64,000 bases of DNA from Streptomyces rishiriensis (GTDB lineage: Bacteria; Actinomycetota; Actinomycetes; Streptomycetales; Streptomycetaceae), in assembly GCF_003112535.1 (NCBI RefSeq), contig NZ_BEWA01000010.1:62001-126000 (forward strand), written 5' to 3'. A program made the translations under genes and the position numbers. This document shows positions 42,410 to 51,476 of the stretch, piece by piece (within the stretch, counting starts at the first letter, position 1; the number at the start of each line of letters is the position of its first letter). Under the pieces are notes generated by a model, which saw nothing but the letters and a program-made list of their open reading frames with translations, made no database searches and was not told the origin of the DNA.

Positions 42410-43090
42410 TCAGGCGGTCGGCCGGATGTAGCGTCCGTAGGCGAGGTCGCCCTCGCCGATCAGGACCTCGACCGGCGAGGGCAGCCCGAAGTACTCGTCG
42501 CAGGCCCGCTTGACGCCCGGGAACTTCACGACCGTGCGCGGGTTGGCCTCCGGGTCGGCGTAGTCGTCGAGGATCACCGAGCCGCCGGGCGCCAGCCGTG
42601 GAACGCACTCGGCGAGCGAGACCACGGTCGAGCTGTAGAGGTCGCCGTCGAGGTAGCCGAAGGCGATCCGCTCGGGCAGCTGGGTGTGCAGGGTGTCCTC
42701 GAACCAGCCGGGGTGCATCGGCGGCGGCGTCTTGTGCCAGGCCGCGAAGGTGGCCGCGACCTCGGCCTGGCCGGCGGACATGGCGCCCAGCGGCATGACG
42801 ATCTCGTCCTCCTCCGAGGTGTCCGGGAGGCCTTCGAAGGAGTCGAAGACATGGACCGGCCGGTCGTCGCCCAGCGAGTCGAGCACGGCACGGATCCACA
42901 GGGTCATCGCACCGCGGAAGCAGCCGAGTTCGACCACCGCGCCGGGGACGCCGTCCGCGACGACGCGCTCGACCTCCCGGCGTACGTGTCCGAGGCGGTC
43001 CGGGTCGACGGTCTCCCCGTGGGTGCGCAGCAGCCACGCGTGCAGGTCGTCCAGGGTGTCGTGCCGGGTCGCGTCGTTGGTCGTTGACAC
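42410..43090 (-). CDS. TylF/MycF-type O-methyltransferase
   Basis: A 226-aa protein from GTG 43090 (GAGGA 8 bases upstream); an ATG at 43147 overlapping the upstream stop is the other option. The SAM loop is VVELGCFRGAMTLWIRAVLD, then VHVFDSFEGLPD, then FGYLDGDLYSSTVVSLAECV and the metal site LDDYADPE, as in macrocin and mycinamicin O-methyltransferases. It probably methylates a sugar hydroxyl. Confidence 0.9.
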   Translation of the reverse strand: MSTTNDATRHDTLDDLHAWLLRTHGETVDPDRLGHVRREVERVVADGVPGAVVELGCFRGAMTLWIRAVLDSLGDDRPVHVFDSFEGLPDTSEEDEIVMPLGAMSAGQAEVAATFAAWHKTPPPMHPGWFEDTLHTQLPERIAFGYLDGDLYSSTVVSLAECVPRLAPGGSVILDDYADPEANPRTVVKFPGVKRACDEYFGLPSPVEVLIGEGDLAYGRYIRPTA

Positions 43091-43143
43091 TGGTCTTGTC
43101 CTCGCTGTCGGATCGAAGGGGTGCCGGCCGGTACGTGCGGCGC

Positions 43144-44391
43144 TCATCGGGGCAGGTCCGCGGCGTCGAGGGCGCCGGTGCGCGCCAGCCGCTCCAGGGC
43201 CGGGACCAGCTGTGCCACGGTCGGGTGGCTGTCGATGTCGCTCTCCAGACGCTTGGCCGCCTCGCGCAGGGCGGCGTCGGTGAGCAGCCGGGAGACGGCC
43301 GTGCGGATCTGTTCCGCGGTGGCGTCCAGGCCGGGCAGCAGCAGCGCCGAGCCGCCCAGCGCGAAGCGGCGCCCGATCTCCACCTGGTCGTCCGTCAGGG
43401 CGAGGATGAGCTGCGGCAGTCCGGCTGCGGTCATCATCGGATTGACGCTCCCCTGGTGGATCACCGCGTCGCAGTGCGCCAGCAGCAGATGCAGCGGATG
43501 GTCGCGCAGCAGCCGTACGCCGTCCGGGAGTTCGCCCAGCGCGTCGGCCTGCTCCGGCGCGGTGGTGAGCAGCAGCTCCGCGCCCGCCGAGGTGACCGCG
43601 TCGATCGCGTGGCGCAGCGCGGGGACGCCGGTACCGAAGATTCCGGACGCCGAGTTCCCCCAGATCAGGCAGATCCGCGGGCGCTCGGGCCGGTCGAGCA
43701 GCCAGGGATCCATCGCGCCCGGCCCGTTGTAGGGCACGTACCGCACGGGCATCCGCAGGGCCTTGCCCATGTCGGGGGTCACCTGCCGGGGCGAGGGGTC
43801 GATGGCGTAGCCGATCTGCGAGCGGTCCCAGCCGGTGACGCCGTGCCGCGCGAACGCGCCGGTCGGGTCGTGCAGGCTCGCCTCCACGCTGCCGAACATG
43901 CCGGGGGAGTGGTACACCGAGGGAACCCCGGTGGCCAGGGCCGCCAGCACGCCCTCCGGTGTCATCAGGTCGTGCACCACCAGGGCCGGGCGCCAGGACC
44001 GCGCGAACGCGACCGCCGCGTCGCAGTTGCGCCCGAGGCTCTCGTGGTACCGGCGGGTGAAGTCCTCCTCGTGCGCGGCCACGTCGTAGTCGTCGTAGCT
44101 GTCCACCGGCTGTCCGGTGACCGGGTGCACCGGCGCGAGCGCGGCGAACTCGTCCGGGGAGCGCCGCGCGGCGGCGTACCGCGACATCCGCTCCACCTGC
44201 ATCAACTCGAACCCTTCGAGCACGGGAACCGGGACGAGCCCGGCCCCGCTGATCGCGGGCGCCTGAGCGGGGGAACAGGCGACCCGCACCTCGTGTCCCG
44301 CGGCCTGAAGGGCCCAGCCCAGGGGCACCATGCAGAAGTAGATGCCCTTCCAGTTGGTCGTGGTGAACAGCACACGCATGCCGGCGGTCAT
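43144..44391 (-). CDS. GT1 glycosyltransferase paralogue lacking the catalytic His
   Basis: A 415-aa GT-B glycosyltransferase closely related to the two at 45191 and 46447 (shared MVPLGWALQAAGHEVRVAC and VRYVPYNGPG). The N-terminal base His, present at residue 13 of the other copies (GHYYCMVP), is Ile17 here (GIYFCMVP). The nucleotide-sugar motif HHGGAGT is reduced to HQGSVNP. Length and coding bias are normal, so it is expressed but perhaps not catalytic; a scaffold or helper for a paralogue, or an altered mechanism, is possible. It lies 3 bases after the SDR gene. Confidence 0.88.
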   Translation of the reverse strand: MTAGMRVLFTTTNWKGIYFCMVPLGWALQAAGHEVRVACSPAQAPAISGAGLVPVPVLEGFELMQVERMSRYAAARRSPDEFAALAPVHPVTGQPVDSYDDYDVAAHEEDFTRRYHESLGRNCDAAVAFARSWRPALVVHDLMTPEGVLAALATGVPSVYHSPGMFGSVEASLHDPTGAFARHGVTGWDRSQIGYAIDPSPRQVTPDMGKALRMPVRYVPYNGPGAMDPWLLDRPERPRICLIWGNSASGIFGTGVPALRHAIDAVTSAGAELLLTTAPEQADALGELPDGVRLLRDHPLHLLLAHCDAVIHQGSVNPMMTAAGLPQLILALTDDQVEIGRRFALGGSALLLPGLDATAEQIRTAVSRLLTDAALREAAKRLESDIDSHPTVAQLVPALERLARTGALDAADLPR

Positions 44392-44394
44392 GGC

Positions 44395-45036
44395 TCAGCT
44401 CCTCGTGGTCACCGACGCGTCGTCGGACACCAGCAGGGCGACGCTGTGTCCGACGCGCTGCGGCGACTCGGCCGGCAGGGTGTGCGTCCGGATGCCGAAC
44501 GGCCCGAACTCCACCTCCAGTTGCTCCAGGGCGGCGCGCACGGCCGCGTCGGTGATGGCCCGCGCGGGGTCGGCCGCCGCCCGGCCGGGCAGCGCCGGGT
44601 CGCAGATGTAGACCAGCGAACCCGCGCCCCGGCCGACCATGTCGGGCAGTGGGGCGTAGGCGGGGGTGAGGCAGGTGAGCAGCTGGGCCCGTACCGCGTC
44701 GGCGAGGGCCACCGCGGGGTCGGCCGTGGACTGCACCGGCTCCACGGGGCGGCCGGGTCCGGTCACCACCATGATGTCGACGTCGCCGAACGCGCCGCCC
44801 GCCTTCTTGCACAGCAGATCGCTCTGGGCCGGGTCGCGCAGGTCGGCCTTGATGGCGACCGCCTGCCCGCCGGCGCTCTCGATCCCGCGGACCACCTCTT
44901 TCGCCCGGGAGAAGGAGCTGAAGTACTGCACGGCCACGGCCGCGCCCCGGCCGGCGAGTTCCGCGGCCACGGCCGCGCCGATGTCGGTCTCGGCACCCGT
45001 GACCACCGCGACTTTGGTGTCCAACGACTCTGTCAT
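44395..45036 (-). CDS. Degenerate short-chain dehydrogenase-like protein
   Basis: A 213-aa SDR fold: VAVVTGAETDIGAAVAAELA at the N-terminus and IKADLRDPAQSDLL in the middle. The catalytic Ser-Tyr-x3-Lys is missing: after SLVYICDPALPG the helix reads ITDAAVRAALEQLEVEF, with no Tyr or Lys in place. The dinucleotide fold is kept, so it may bind NAD(P) or act structurally. It is first in the leftward operon that ends at 38344. Confidence 0.8.
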   Translation of the reverse strand: MTESLDTKVAVVTGAETDIGAAVAAELAGRGAAVAVQYFSSFSRAKEVVRGIESAGGQAVAIKADLRDPAQSDLLCKKAGGAFGDVDIMVVTGPGRPVEPVQSTADPAVALADAVRAQLLTCLTPAYAPLPDMVGRGAGSLVYICDPALPGRAAADPARAITDAAVRAALEQLEVEFGPFGIRTHTLPAESPQRVGHSVALLVSDDASVTTRS

Positions 45037-45190
45037 GGCGGTGAACCTAGGAGCGCCTCTTCGAGCCGCGTTATAGCGCGCGGCAAGCCCGGACCGTCTG
45101 CGTGCCCCGGCCGCCTCGAAGGGTCTTCTACGTGCGTTCCAACCCTCGGCACAAGGCTGCCCGCCGGATACCGACGAGCGGGAGGCCTGG
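45037..45190. promoter_or_regulatory. Divergent promoter region, SDR operon versus glycosyltransferases
   Basis: 154 bases between divergent starts. TTCGAG at 45060-45065 and its inverted form CTCGAA at 45115-45120 flank an AT-richer TTATAG patch. TCGAG-containing heptamers are typical SARP-family contacts, and two activators exist in the window. Exact -10/-35 elements were not assigned. Confidence 0.45.
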
Positions 45191-46441
45191 ATGAGAGTGC
45201 TGTTCACCGTGTCCGACTGGGGCGGGCACTACTACTGCATGGTGCCCCTGGGCTGGGCCCTTCAGGCCGCCGGGCACGAGGTGCGGGTCGCCTGCCCGCC
45301 CGCTCAGGAGAGGGCGCTCGCCGACGCGGGACTCGTCCCGGTGCCCGTCCTGGACGGCCCCGACATGACGTACTGCACCCGGTTGATCCGCTACCAGGAG
45401 GCGGTCGACGGCACCGGTTCGCTGCCCGGGCCGCCGCTGCACCCCGCGACCTGCGAACCGGTGGCCGACCTCGCGGAGTTCGACGTCGCGGCCGAGACGG
45501 CGCGGTTCTGGCAGGAGGCCGGGCGCGCCCTCGAGCGCAGCCACGACGCGGCGGTGGAGTTCGGCCGGGCCTGGCGCCCGGACCTCGTCTGCTACGACCT
45601 GATGGCGCCCGAGGGCGCACTGGTCGCCCGCCTCGCCGGGGTGCCGGCGCTGTACCACTCGGCGGGGCTGTTCGGCGCGGCCGAGACCGAGCCGGTCCTC
45701 GAAACGGGGCTGGAGGACCCGACGGGGTCGTTCGCCCGGCACGGTGCGAAGCCCTGGAGCCGCGACCAGATCGAGTACGTCATCGACCCCTCGCCCGACT
45801 CCTCGCTGCCGCCGCACGGCGCCGCGCAGCGGATTCCCGTCCGCCCGGTGCCGTACAACGGGGTCCGCTCCGTCCCCGACTGGCTGCTGGAGCCGTCGTC
45901 CGGCCGGCGCGTCTGCGTGCTGTGGGGCTACTCGGCGACCGCGATGTACGGGCCGCACGTCCCCGCCCTGCGCCACGCGCTGGAGGCGGCCTCGGCCACG
46001 GGGGCCGAGGTGGTGCTGACCGCCGGCCCGCAACAGGTCCAGGCCCTGGGCGAACTTCCGCCGGGAGTAAGGGTTCTGACGGATTTCCCGGTCGATCTGC
46101 TGCTCGCGGGCTGTGACGCGGTGATCCACCACGGCGGCGCGGGCACGGTCATGAACGCCTTCACGGCGGGCGTGCCGCAGCTGTGCCTGACCCTCAGCAT
46201 CGATGGGCCCGTCTACCGGGAGCGGATCTCCCGGGGCGGCGCGGTCCTCGCCCTGTCGGCGCTGACCTCCACGCCGCAGCAGATCCGGGACGGCGTCGCC
46301 GCCGTCCTGGGCGAGGACCGCTACCGGCACCGCGCCCGGCGGATCGCCGCCGAGCTCGCCGCCCGGCCCGCGCCGTCCCGGCTCGTCGCACCGCTCGTCG
46401 AGCTGGCCCGCACCGGCCGGCTCGCCCCGGCGGGGAGGTGA
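45191..46441 (+). CDS. GT1 glycosyltransferase (intact motifs)
   Basis: A 416-aa GT-B enzyme. The N-terminal acceptor domain has the catalytic His13 (WGGHYYCMVPLGWAL). The C-terminal domain has VLWGYSA and the complete nucleotide-sugar motif DAVIHHGGAGTVMNAF (about residue 315). It is of the macrolide/aromatic glycosyltransferase type and uses a dTDP-deoxysugar. It is followed after 5 bases by a paralogue, clearly a tandem duplication. Confidence 0.93.
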   Translation: MRVLFTVSDWGGHYYCMVPLGWALQAAGHEVRVACPPAQERALADAGLVPVPVLDGPDMTYCTRLIRYQEAVDGTGSLPGPPLHPATCEPVADLAEFDVAAETARFWQEAGRALERSHDAAVEFGRAWRPDLVCYDLMAPEGALVARLAGVPALYHSAGLFGAAETEPVLETGLEDPTGSFARHGAKPWSRDQIEYVIDPSPDSSLPPHGAAQRIPVRPVPYNGVRSVPDWLLEPSSGRRVCVLWGYSATAMYGPHVPALRHALEAASATGAEVVLTAGPQQVQALGELPPGVRVLTDFPVDLLLAGCDAVIHHGGAGTVMNAFTAGVPQLCLTLSIDGPVYRERISRGGAVLALSALTSTPQQIRDGVAAVLGEDRYRHRARRIAAELAARPAPSRLVAPLVELARTGRLAPAGR

Positions 46442-46446
46442 GGGCC

Positions 46447-47721
46447 GTGCGGGTGCTGTTCACCGCCTCGGACTGGCGCGGGCACTACTACTGCATGGTG
46501 CCGCTGGGCTGGGCTCTGCAGGCCGCAGGGCACGAGGTGCGGGTCGCCTGCCCGCCCACCCAGGCCGCCTACGTCGGCCGGGCGGGGCTGGTCGCGGCGC
46601 CCGTCCTGGAGGCCATCGAGCTGACGACGATGGGACGGATGTTCCGCTATCTGGAGACCGTGGCCGGCAGCCGCCCGGGGCTGCCGCTGCACCCGTACAC
46701 GGGGCAGCCGGTGCGCTCGCTGGACGAGTTCGACGTGGCCGCCGAGGCCCCGAAGTTCCAGGCGGGGGCGCACGAGGCGATCCGCCGCAGCTACGACGGG
46801 GCCGTCGCCTTCGGCCGCCGGTGGCGGCCCGACCTGGTGGTGCACGATCTGACCGCCCCGGAGGGCGCACTGGTCGCCCAGCTGACCGGCTGCCCGTCCG
46901 TGTACCACCCGCCGGGCCTGTCCGGCACAGCCGAGACCGAGCCGGGCATCGACCTGGGTGACGGCGATCCCTCCGGCTCCTTCCCCCGGTACGGCAGGCC
47001 GCGCTGGCACACCGGCCACGTCGACTACGTCATCGACCCCTCGCCCGACAGCGTCGTGGTCCCCATGGGCCAGGCGCTGCGGATGCCGGTCCGCTACGTC
47101 CCCTACAACGGTCCCGGCGGGCTGCCCGGCTGGCTGCCCCGGGGCCGAGACCGGCCGCGGGTGTGCGTGCTGGTGGGGGAGTCGGCCGCCGCCGAGGCCA
47201 CCGAGATCCCGCTGCTGCGCGCCGCGATCGACGCGGTGCTGGACCAGGGCGCCCAGGTGCTGCTCACCAGCACCCCCCGCCAGGCCGAGCAGCTGGGTGA
47301 ACTCCCGCCCGGGGTGCGGGTGCTGAGCAGCTTCCCGCTGAGTCTGCTGCTGGGCGTGTGCGACGCGGTCGTCCACCACGGCAGCGCCAACGCCCTGATG
47401 ACCGCCGCCGCGGCCGGGGTGCCGCAGCTCGCGCTCTCCTTCACGGACGAGCAGGGCGTGGTGAGCCGCCGGATCGCGGCCACGGGCGCGGCCGTCGCGC
47501 TCTGCGCGCTGCGCGAGGACCCGGCGGTGGCGGCCCGTGCCGCGGTCGCCGTGCTGACCGGGGCGGAGCACCGGGCGGCGGCCGGCCGGCTGCGCGAGGT
47601 CATCGCGGCGCAGCCCGCGCCGGCCGATCTCGTCGAGCCCCTCGAACGCCTAGCCCGGACCGGGCGCTTGGAGGCCGGGGACCTGCCCTCCTACGGGCCG
47701 GCCCCCGCCGTGCCGAGCTGA
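46447..47721 (+). CDS. GT1 glycosyltransferase, tandem paralogue
   Basis: A 424-aa GT-B enzyme from GTG 46447 after GGGAGGTGAGG. It keeps His13 (WRGHYYCMVP), but the donor motif is altered to DAVVHHGSANALMTAA (HHGS-AN in place of HHGG-AGT). It shares long blocks with 45191 (CMVPLGWALQAAGHEVRVAC, YVIDPSPDS). Donor or acceptor change after duplication is likely. It ends before a strong bidirectional terminator. Confidence 0.92.
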   Translation: MRVLFTASDWRGHYYCMVPLGWALQAAGHEVRVACPPTQAAYVGRAGLVAAPVLEAIELTTMGRMFRYLETVAGSRPGLPLHPYTGQPVRSLDEFDVAAEAPKFQAGAHEAIRRSYDGAVAFGRRWRPDLVVHDLTAPEGALVAQLTGCPSVYHPPGLSGTAETEPGIDLGDGDPSGSFPRYGRPRWHTGHVDYVIDPSPDSVVVPMGQALRMPVRYVPYNGPGGLPGWLPRGRDRPRVCVLVGESAAAEATEIPLLRAAIDAVLDQGAQVLLTSTPRQAEQLGELPPGVRVLSSFPLSLLLGVCDAVVHHGSANALMTAAAAGVPQLALSFTDEQGVVSRRIAATGAAVALCALREDPAVAARAAVAVLTGAEHRAAAGRLREVIAAQPAPADLVEPLERLARTGRLEAGDLPSYGPAPAVPS

Positions 47722-47750
47722 CCGCCGGCGCCGCCGTCCGTACAGCACCG

Positions 47751-47788
47751 CAGCCGGGGTCCGTCCCTTTCGGGACGGGCCCCGGCTG
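47751..47788. terminator. Bidirectional hairpin terminator
   Basis: CAGCCGGGGTCCGTCCC (47751-47767), loop TTTC, GGGACGGGCCCCGGCTG (47772-47788). This is a 17-bp stem with one G-T type mismatch, between the convergent glycosyltransferase (ends 47721) and 3-dehydratase (ends 47802). No T-run is present, as is usual in Streptomyces. Confidence 0.9.
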
Positions 47789-47801
47789 CGTGGCGCGCGG
47801 G

Positions 47802-49100
47802 TCAGGCCGCTGCGGCGAACTCCCTGATGGAGGCCGCCACGTAGTCGATCATTTCGAGGGTGAGCGACGGATAGACGCCGATCCAGAAGGTGTGCTCCGT
47901 GATGACGTCGGAGTTGGCGAGGTCGCCCACGACGCGGTGCGGCTGGTCGAGATAGGCGGGATGCCGGGTGAGGTTTCCGCCGAAGAAGCGGCGGGTGCCG
48001 ATCTTCCTGGACTCCAGGAAGTTCCCCAGCTGCTGCCGGGTGAAGGGTGCGTCGGGCCGCACGGTGATGACGAAGCCGAACCAGCTCGGATCGCTGTCCG
48101 GGGTCGCCCGGGGCAGCAGCAGGCCCGGCACGTCGCACAGCCCGTCCCGCAGGCGCTGCCAGTTGCGCCTGCGCAGCTCGCCGAACCGGGCGATCTTCTG
48201 CAACTGGCTCAGCCCGAGCGCGGCCTGCAGATCCGTCGACTTCAGGTTGTACCCGACGTGGGAGAAGATGTACTTGTGGTCGTAGCCGTGGGGCAGATCG
48301 CCCAGCTGGTAGTCGAACCGCTTGAAACAGGTGTTGTCCTCGCCCGGCTCGCACCAGCAGTCCCGGCCCCAGTCGCGCAGCTGCTCCACGATCCGGGCCA
48401 GCGTCAGGTTGCGGGTGACGACACAGCCTCCCTCACCGGTGGTGATGTGGTGCGCCGGGTAGAAACTGGCCGTCGCCAAGTCGCCGAAGGAGCCGGTGGG
48501 CCTGCCCCGGTACAGCGATCCCACCGCGTCGCAGTTGTCCTCGATCAGGAACATGCCGTGTTCGGCGGCCAGTTGGGCGACCTCTTCGGCCTGGAAGGGG
48601 TTGCCCAGCGCATGGGCGATCATGATCGCCCGGGTCTTCGGTGTGATCGCCTCGGCGATCCGCTCCGCAGTCGTGTTGTACGTGCCGAGCTCCACGTCCA
48701 CGAAGACCGGGACCAGGCCGTTCTGCAGGATGGGGTTGACCGTCGTGGGGAAGCCCGCCGCGACGGTGATCACCTCGTCCCCGGGGCGCAGCCGCCGGTC
48801 GCCGAGCTGCGGCGACAGCAGCGAACCCAGTGCCAGCAGATTGGCCGAGGAGCCGGAGTTGGTCATGTGCGCCTTGCGCAGACCGAAGAACCGGGCGAAC
48901 TCGCGCTCGAACCTGCGTGAGCTGACGCCGGCCGCGATACGCATGTCCAGGGCCGCTTCGACAAGTGCCACCCGGTCGTCGTCGTCCAGCGTCGCGCCCG
49001 ACGGGAAGACGGGGGTGACGCCCGGAACGAACTCGTGCCGGACGTTCTCCTGGTGGTACTTGCGCACCAGGTCGAGGATCTGTTTCTTTCCCTCACTCAT
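47802..49100 (-). CDS. NDP-4-keto-6-deoxyhexose 3-dehydratase (E1/SpnQ/UrdQ type)
   Basis: A 432-aa DegT-fold protein. The usual PLP lysine is replaced by His: FYPAHHITTGEGG (His218), the hallmark of the C-3 deoxygenases that use PMP. [2Fe-2S] ligands are present in DNCDA (Cys190) and GRDCWCEPGEDNTC (Cys248, 250, 258). With a reductase it removes the 3-hydroxyl, giving 2,3,6-trideoxy sugars such as rhodinose or amicetose after 2-deoxygenation. It overlaps the sugar ketoreductase gene by 8 bases. No dedicated reductase gene was seen nearby. Confidence 0.92.
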   Translation of the reverse strand: MSEGKKQILDLVRKYHQENVRHEFVPGVTPVFPSGATLDDDDRVALVEAALDMRIAAGVSSRRFEREFARFFGLRKAHMTNSGSSANLLALGSLLSPQLGDRRLRPGDEVITVAAGFPTTVNPILQNGLVPVFVDVELGTYNTTAERIAEAITPKTRAIMIAHALGNPFQAEEVAQLAAEHGMFLIEDNCDAVGSLYRGRPTGSFGDLATASFYPAHHITTGEGGCVVTRNLTLARIVEQLRDWGRDCWCEPGEDNTCFKRFDYQLGDLPHGYDHKYIFSHVGYNLKSTDLQAALGLSQLQKIARFGELRRRNWQRLRDGLCDVPGLLLPRATPDSDPSWFGFVITVRPDAPFTRQQLGNFLESRKIGTRRFFGGNLTRHPAYLDQPHRVVGDLANSDVITEHTFWIGVYPSLTLEMIDYVAASIREFAAAA

Positions 49101-50124
49101 GCAACGTCTCTTCCTGGAGTCTTCCTGGGAACGGGGCGGCTTCGGACCGGAGGCCTCCACCATGGACCGGTGCTGTCGAGACTGCTTCGACGCCGTGCCG
49201 AGGCGCTCGCCCGAGGGCTGCCCGCCACATCGAGACGAGCGCGTCGTGCGGGGTGAACCGCGGCCGCCAGCCGAGCAGTTCACGGGCAGCACGGATGTCC
49301 GCCCGCTGATCCCCGACGTCGCGGCCCCGGACGGCCGCGGCCCGGGTACCCGGTGAGCGGTCCGTGACCTCGGCCCGAACCCCGCTCACCTCGATCAGTT
49401 CGTCGACCAGCCGGCGCACGCCGACCGACTCGCCGCGGCCCACGTCGATGACCCGCCCCCCGGCCGGAGCGCGGGCGGCGGCCCGCACCACGGCGTCGGC
49501 CACATCGCGTACGTCGACGAAGTCGCGGTGCGCGGTGAGCGGCGGCAGCTCCAGCGCACACGTCTCGCCCCGGCGCGCCGCGGCGGCCAGCCGTTCCGTG
49601 ACCCCGCCGAGCAGGCTGCCGGCCGGAGCCCCCGCCCCCAGGGCGTTGGAGACACGCAGCACCACCCCCTCGACCAGGCCGGCCTCGGCCGCCGCCCGCA
49701 CCGCCCGGGTGGCCCGCGCCTTGGTCAGGGCGTACAGCGCGGCGGGCTCCGGATGTCCGGGCTCGGGCAGCGAACGCTCGTGCAGCGAGCCGATCTGCAC
49801 CAGCCGCGGCGGCAGCGGCAGCGCGGCCAGCACCTCGATCAGCCGGTCCACCAGGGAAGCGTTCAGCTCGGTCAACTGCTCGTCCGTGGCGCCCCAGACG
49901 GCGCCCGCCGCGTTCACGACGGCCACCGGCCGCTCCCGTTGCAGCAGCGCGGTGAGCCCGTCGCCGTATGACCCGCTGAGGTCGAGCGTGACGGTGCGCC
50001 GCACGTCCGGGCCGGCGCGGCGGTGCGCCACGCAGAGCACGTCCCAGGACCCGGCTGTCAGCGCCCGGCAGATGTGACGGCCCAGGAAACCGGTGCCGCC
50101 CAGGACCACGACCTGTCCCCTCAC
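49093..50124 (-). CDS. NDP-hexose 4-ketoreductase-like extended SDR
   Basis: A 343-aa protein from GTG 50124, overlapping the dehydratase stop (GTGA). The NAD loop VVVLGGTGFLGRHICRAL starts at residue 6. The catalytic region is IGSLHERSLPEPGHPEPAAL then YALTKARATRAV (Tyr-x3-Lys), and VLRVSNALGAGAPAGSLLGG follows. It reduces or epimerises a 4-keto deoxysugar late in the pathway. Confidence 0.87.
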   Translation of the reverse strand: MRGQVVVLGGTGFLGRHICRALTAGSWDVLCVAHRRAGPDVRRTVTLDLSGSYGDGLTALLQRERPVAVVNAAGAVWGATDEQLTELNASLVDRLIEVLAALPLPPRLVQIGSLHERSLPEPGHPEPAALYALTKARATRAVRAAAEAGLVEGVVLRVSNALGAGAPAGSLLGGVTERLAAAARRGETCALELPPLTAHRDFVDVRDVADAVVRAAARAPAGGRVIDVGRGESVGVRRLVDELIEVSGVRAEVTDRSPGTRAAAVRGRDVGDQRADIRAARELLGWRPRFTPHDALVSMWRAALGRAPRHGVEAVSTAPVHGGGLRSEAAPFPGRLQEETLHE

Positions 50125-51476
50125 CGTGATCCCAGCGACCGCAGGCAGGCCAGGAGACAGCGGGCCTCCACATTCAGGTAGTGCGCGTGACGCAGCAGCT
50201 CCAGGGTCTCGCCGACGGTCGCCCACAGGTAGCCGTCGGGTACGTCCTCGGGGAAGTCGTCGGCGGCCTCGACGACGAGGTAGCGGTTCTGCGCATGGTG
50301 GAAGCGGCCGCCCTCCTCGGAGTGCACGGCGTCGAACCGGACGCGGTCGGACGGCGCCCGCAGCACCTCGTCGAGGAACGGGGGGCGGCCCGGCGGGTCC
50401 GAGGGGTAGTTGCGCGGGGCGCACTGCACGGTCGGTCCGAACTCCACCGTGTCGAAGGTGCCGGCCTCGGTGCGCGCGCGCAGCAGCAGCCGCAGGACGC
50501 CGTCGGTCCGCCGCGTCAGCAGGGCGATCACGCCACGGCTCGCCGGGGCCAGCAGCGGCTGGGACCAGCGGGGCACCTCACGGTCGGCGGCCTCCACGTC
50601 GACGCCGATGACGCAGAAGTACCGGCCCTCCTCGTGTGCGATCCGGTCCGTGGTGCGGTGCCAGCCGGCCACCTGGTTCAGCGGGATGCGGCGGCGCACC
50701 AGCGAGCGCCGCGACTTGAGCGCGGTGAACCGGCTCAGCAGCGCGGTGGCGTCCCCGGGGGCGGCCGCCGAGCGGGCCAGCGCCCCCGCGAAGGAGTCCT
50801 CCGCCACCGTGGCGTCGTCCGCCGCGGGCGAGGGCAGCGCGGCCAGGACGCACCGGGCGTCCATGTTGACCAGGTTGTCGAGGCGCAGCAGCTCGCCCAG
50901 CTGCCGCACGGTCAGCCAGCAGAAGCCGTCGCGGAGGGGCACGTCCTCGGTGGTCTCGACGATGACGTTGCGGTTGCGCTTGCCCAGGAACCACGAACCC
51001 TGCTCCGACTGCAGGGAGTCGGCCAGCGGGCGGCCCCGCCGCGGGTCGGTGAAGTACTCCAGATAGGGCACCGCGCTGCCCCGGTGCACCCGGGTGTAGT
51101 TGCTGTGGGTCGCCTGGACGGTCGGCGACAGTTGCAGGGAGTTGACGTTCCCGGGCTCCATCTTCGCCTGCATCAGACAGTGCGGCACCCCGTCGAACGT
51201 GCGGACCAGGATGCCCAGGATGCCGATCTCCGGCTGCACGATGACGGGCTGCGCCCAGCTCCGCTCACCGCCGCCGTCCCGAACGGTCGCGCGGAGCCCC
51301 TCGATCGAGTAGAAACGCCCGGTGCGGTGGACCAGGTTCCCGGTGTCCGGGTCGCTGTGCCAGCCCGCCAGGCTGTGCAGCGGCACCTCCTTGACCCGGT
51401 AGTCGGTGGCCCCGGCGCGGGCGGCGAACCAGCTGTGGAACTGCTCCAGCGACGTCACGACATTGTCGTAGGGCAC
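50121..51476 (-). CDS. NDP-hexose 2,3-dehydratase, copy 1
   Basis: A 451-aa protein from GTG 51476 (GGAAGGA upstream). Two internal homologous halves are visible: QPVIVQPEIGILGILVRTFD...MQAKMEPGN...LSPTVQATHSNY, and SQPLLAPASRGVIALLTRRT...LRARTEAGT...FGPTVQCAPRNY. This duplicated layout is typical of TylC-VI/EvaA-type C-2 deoxygenases, which make 2-deoxy-3-keto sugars. It overlaps the glycosyltransferase by 22 bases. Confidence 0.94.
   Translation of the reverse strand: MPYDNVVTSLEQFHSWFAARAGATDYRVKEVPLHSLAGWHSDPDTGNLVHRTGRFYSIEGLRATVRDGGGERSWAQPVIVQPEIGILGILVRTFDGVPHCLMQAKMEPGNVNSLQLSPTVQATHSNYTRVHRGSAVPYLEYFTDPRRGRPLADSLQSEQGSWFLGKRNRNVIVETTEDVPLRDGFCWLTVRQLGELLRLDNLVNMDARCVLAALPSPAADDATVAEDSFAGALARSAAAPGDATALLSRFTALKSRRSLVRRRIPLNQVAGWHRTTDRIAHEEGRYFCVIGVDVEAADREVPRWSQPLLAPASRGVIALLTRRTDGVLRLLLRARTEAGTFDTVEFGPTVQCAPRNYPSDPPGRPPFLDEVLRAPSDRVRFDAVHSEEGGRFHHAQNRYLVVEAADDFPEDVPDGYLWATVGETLELLRHAHYLNVEARCLLACLRSLGSR

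Noticed and set aside
43084..46116. 1010-residue forward frame across the glycosyltransferase and SDR genes
   Set aside because: It changes from antisense shadow to out-of-frame reading of a forward gene; no coherent domain.
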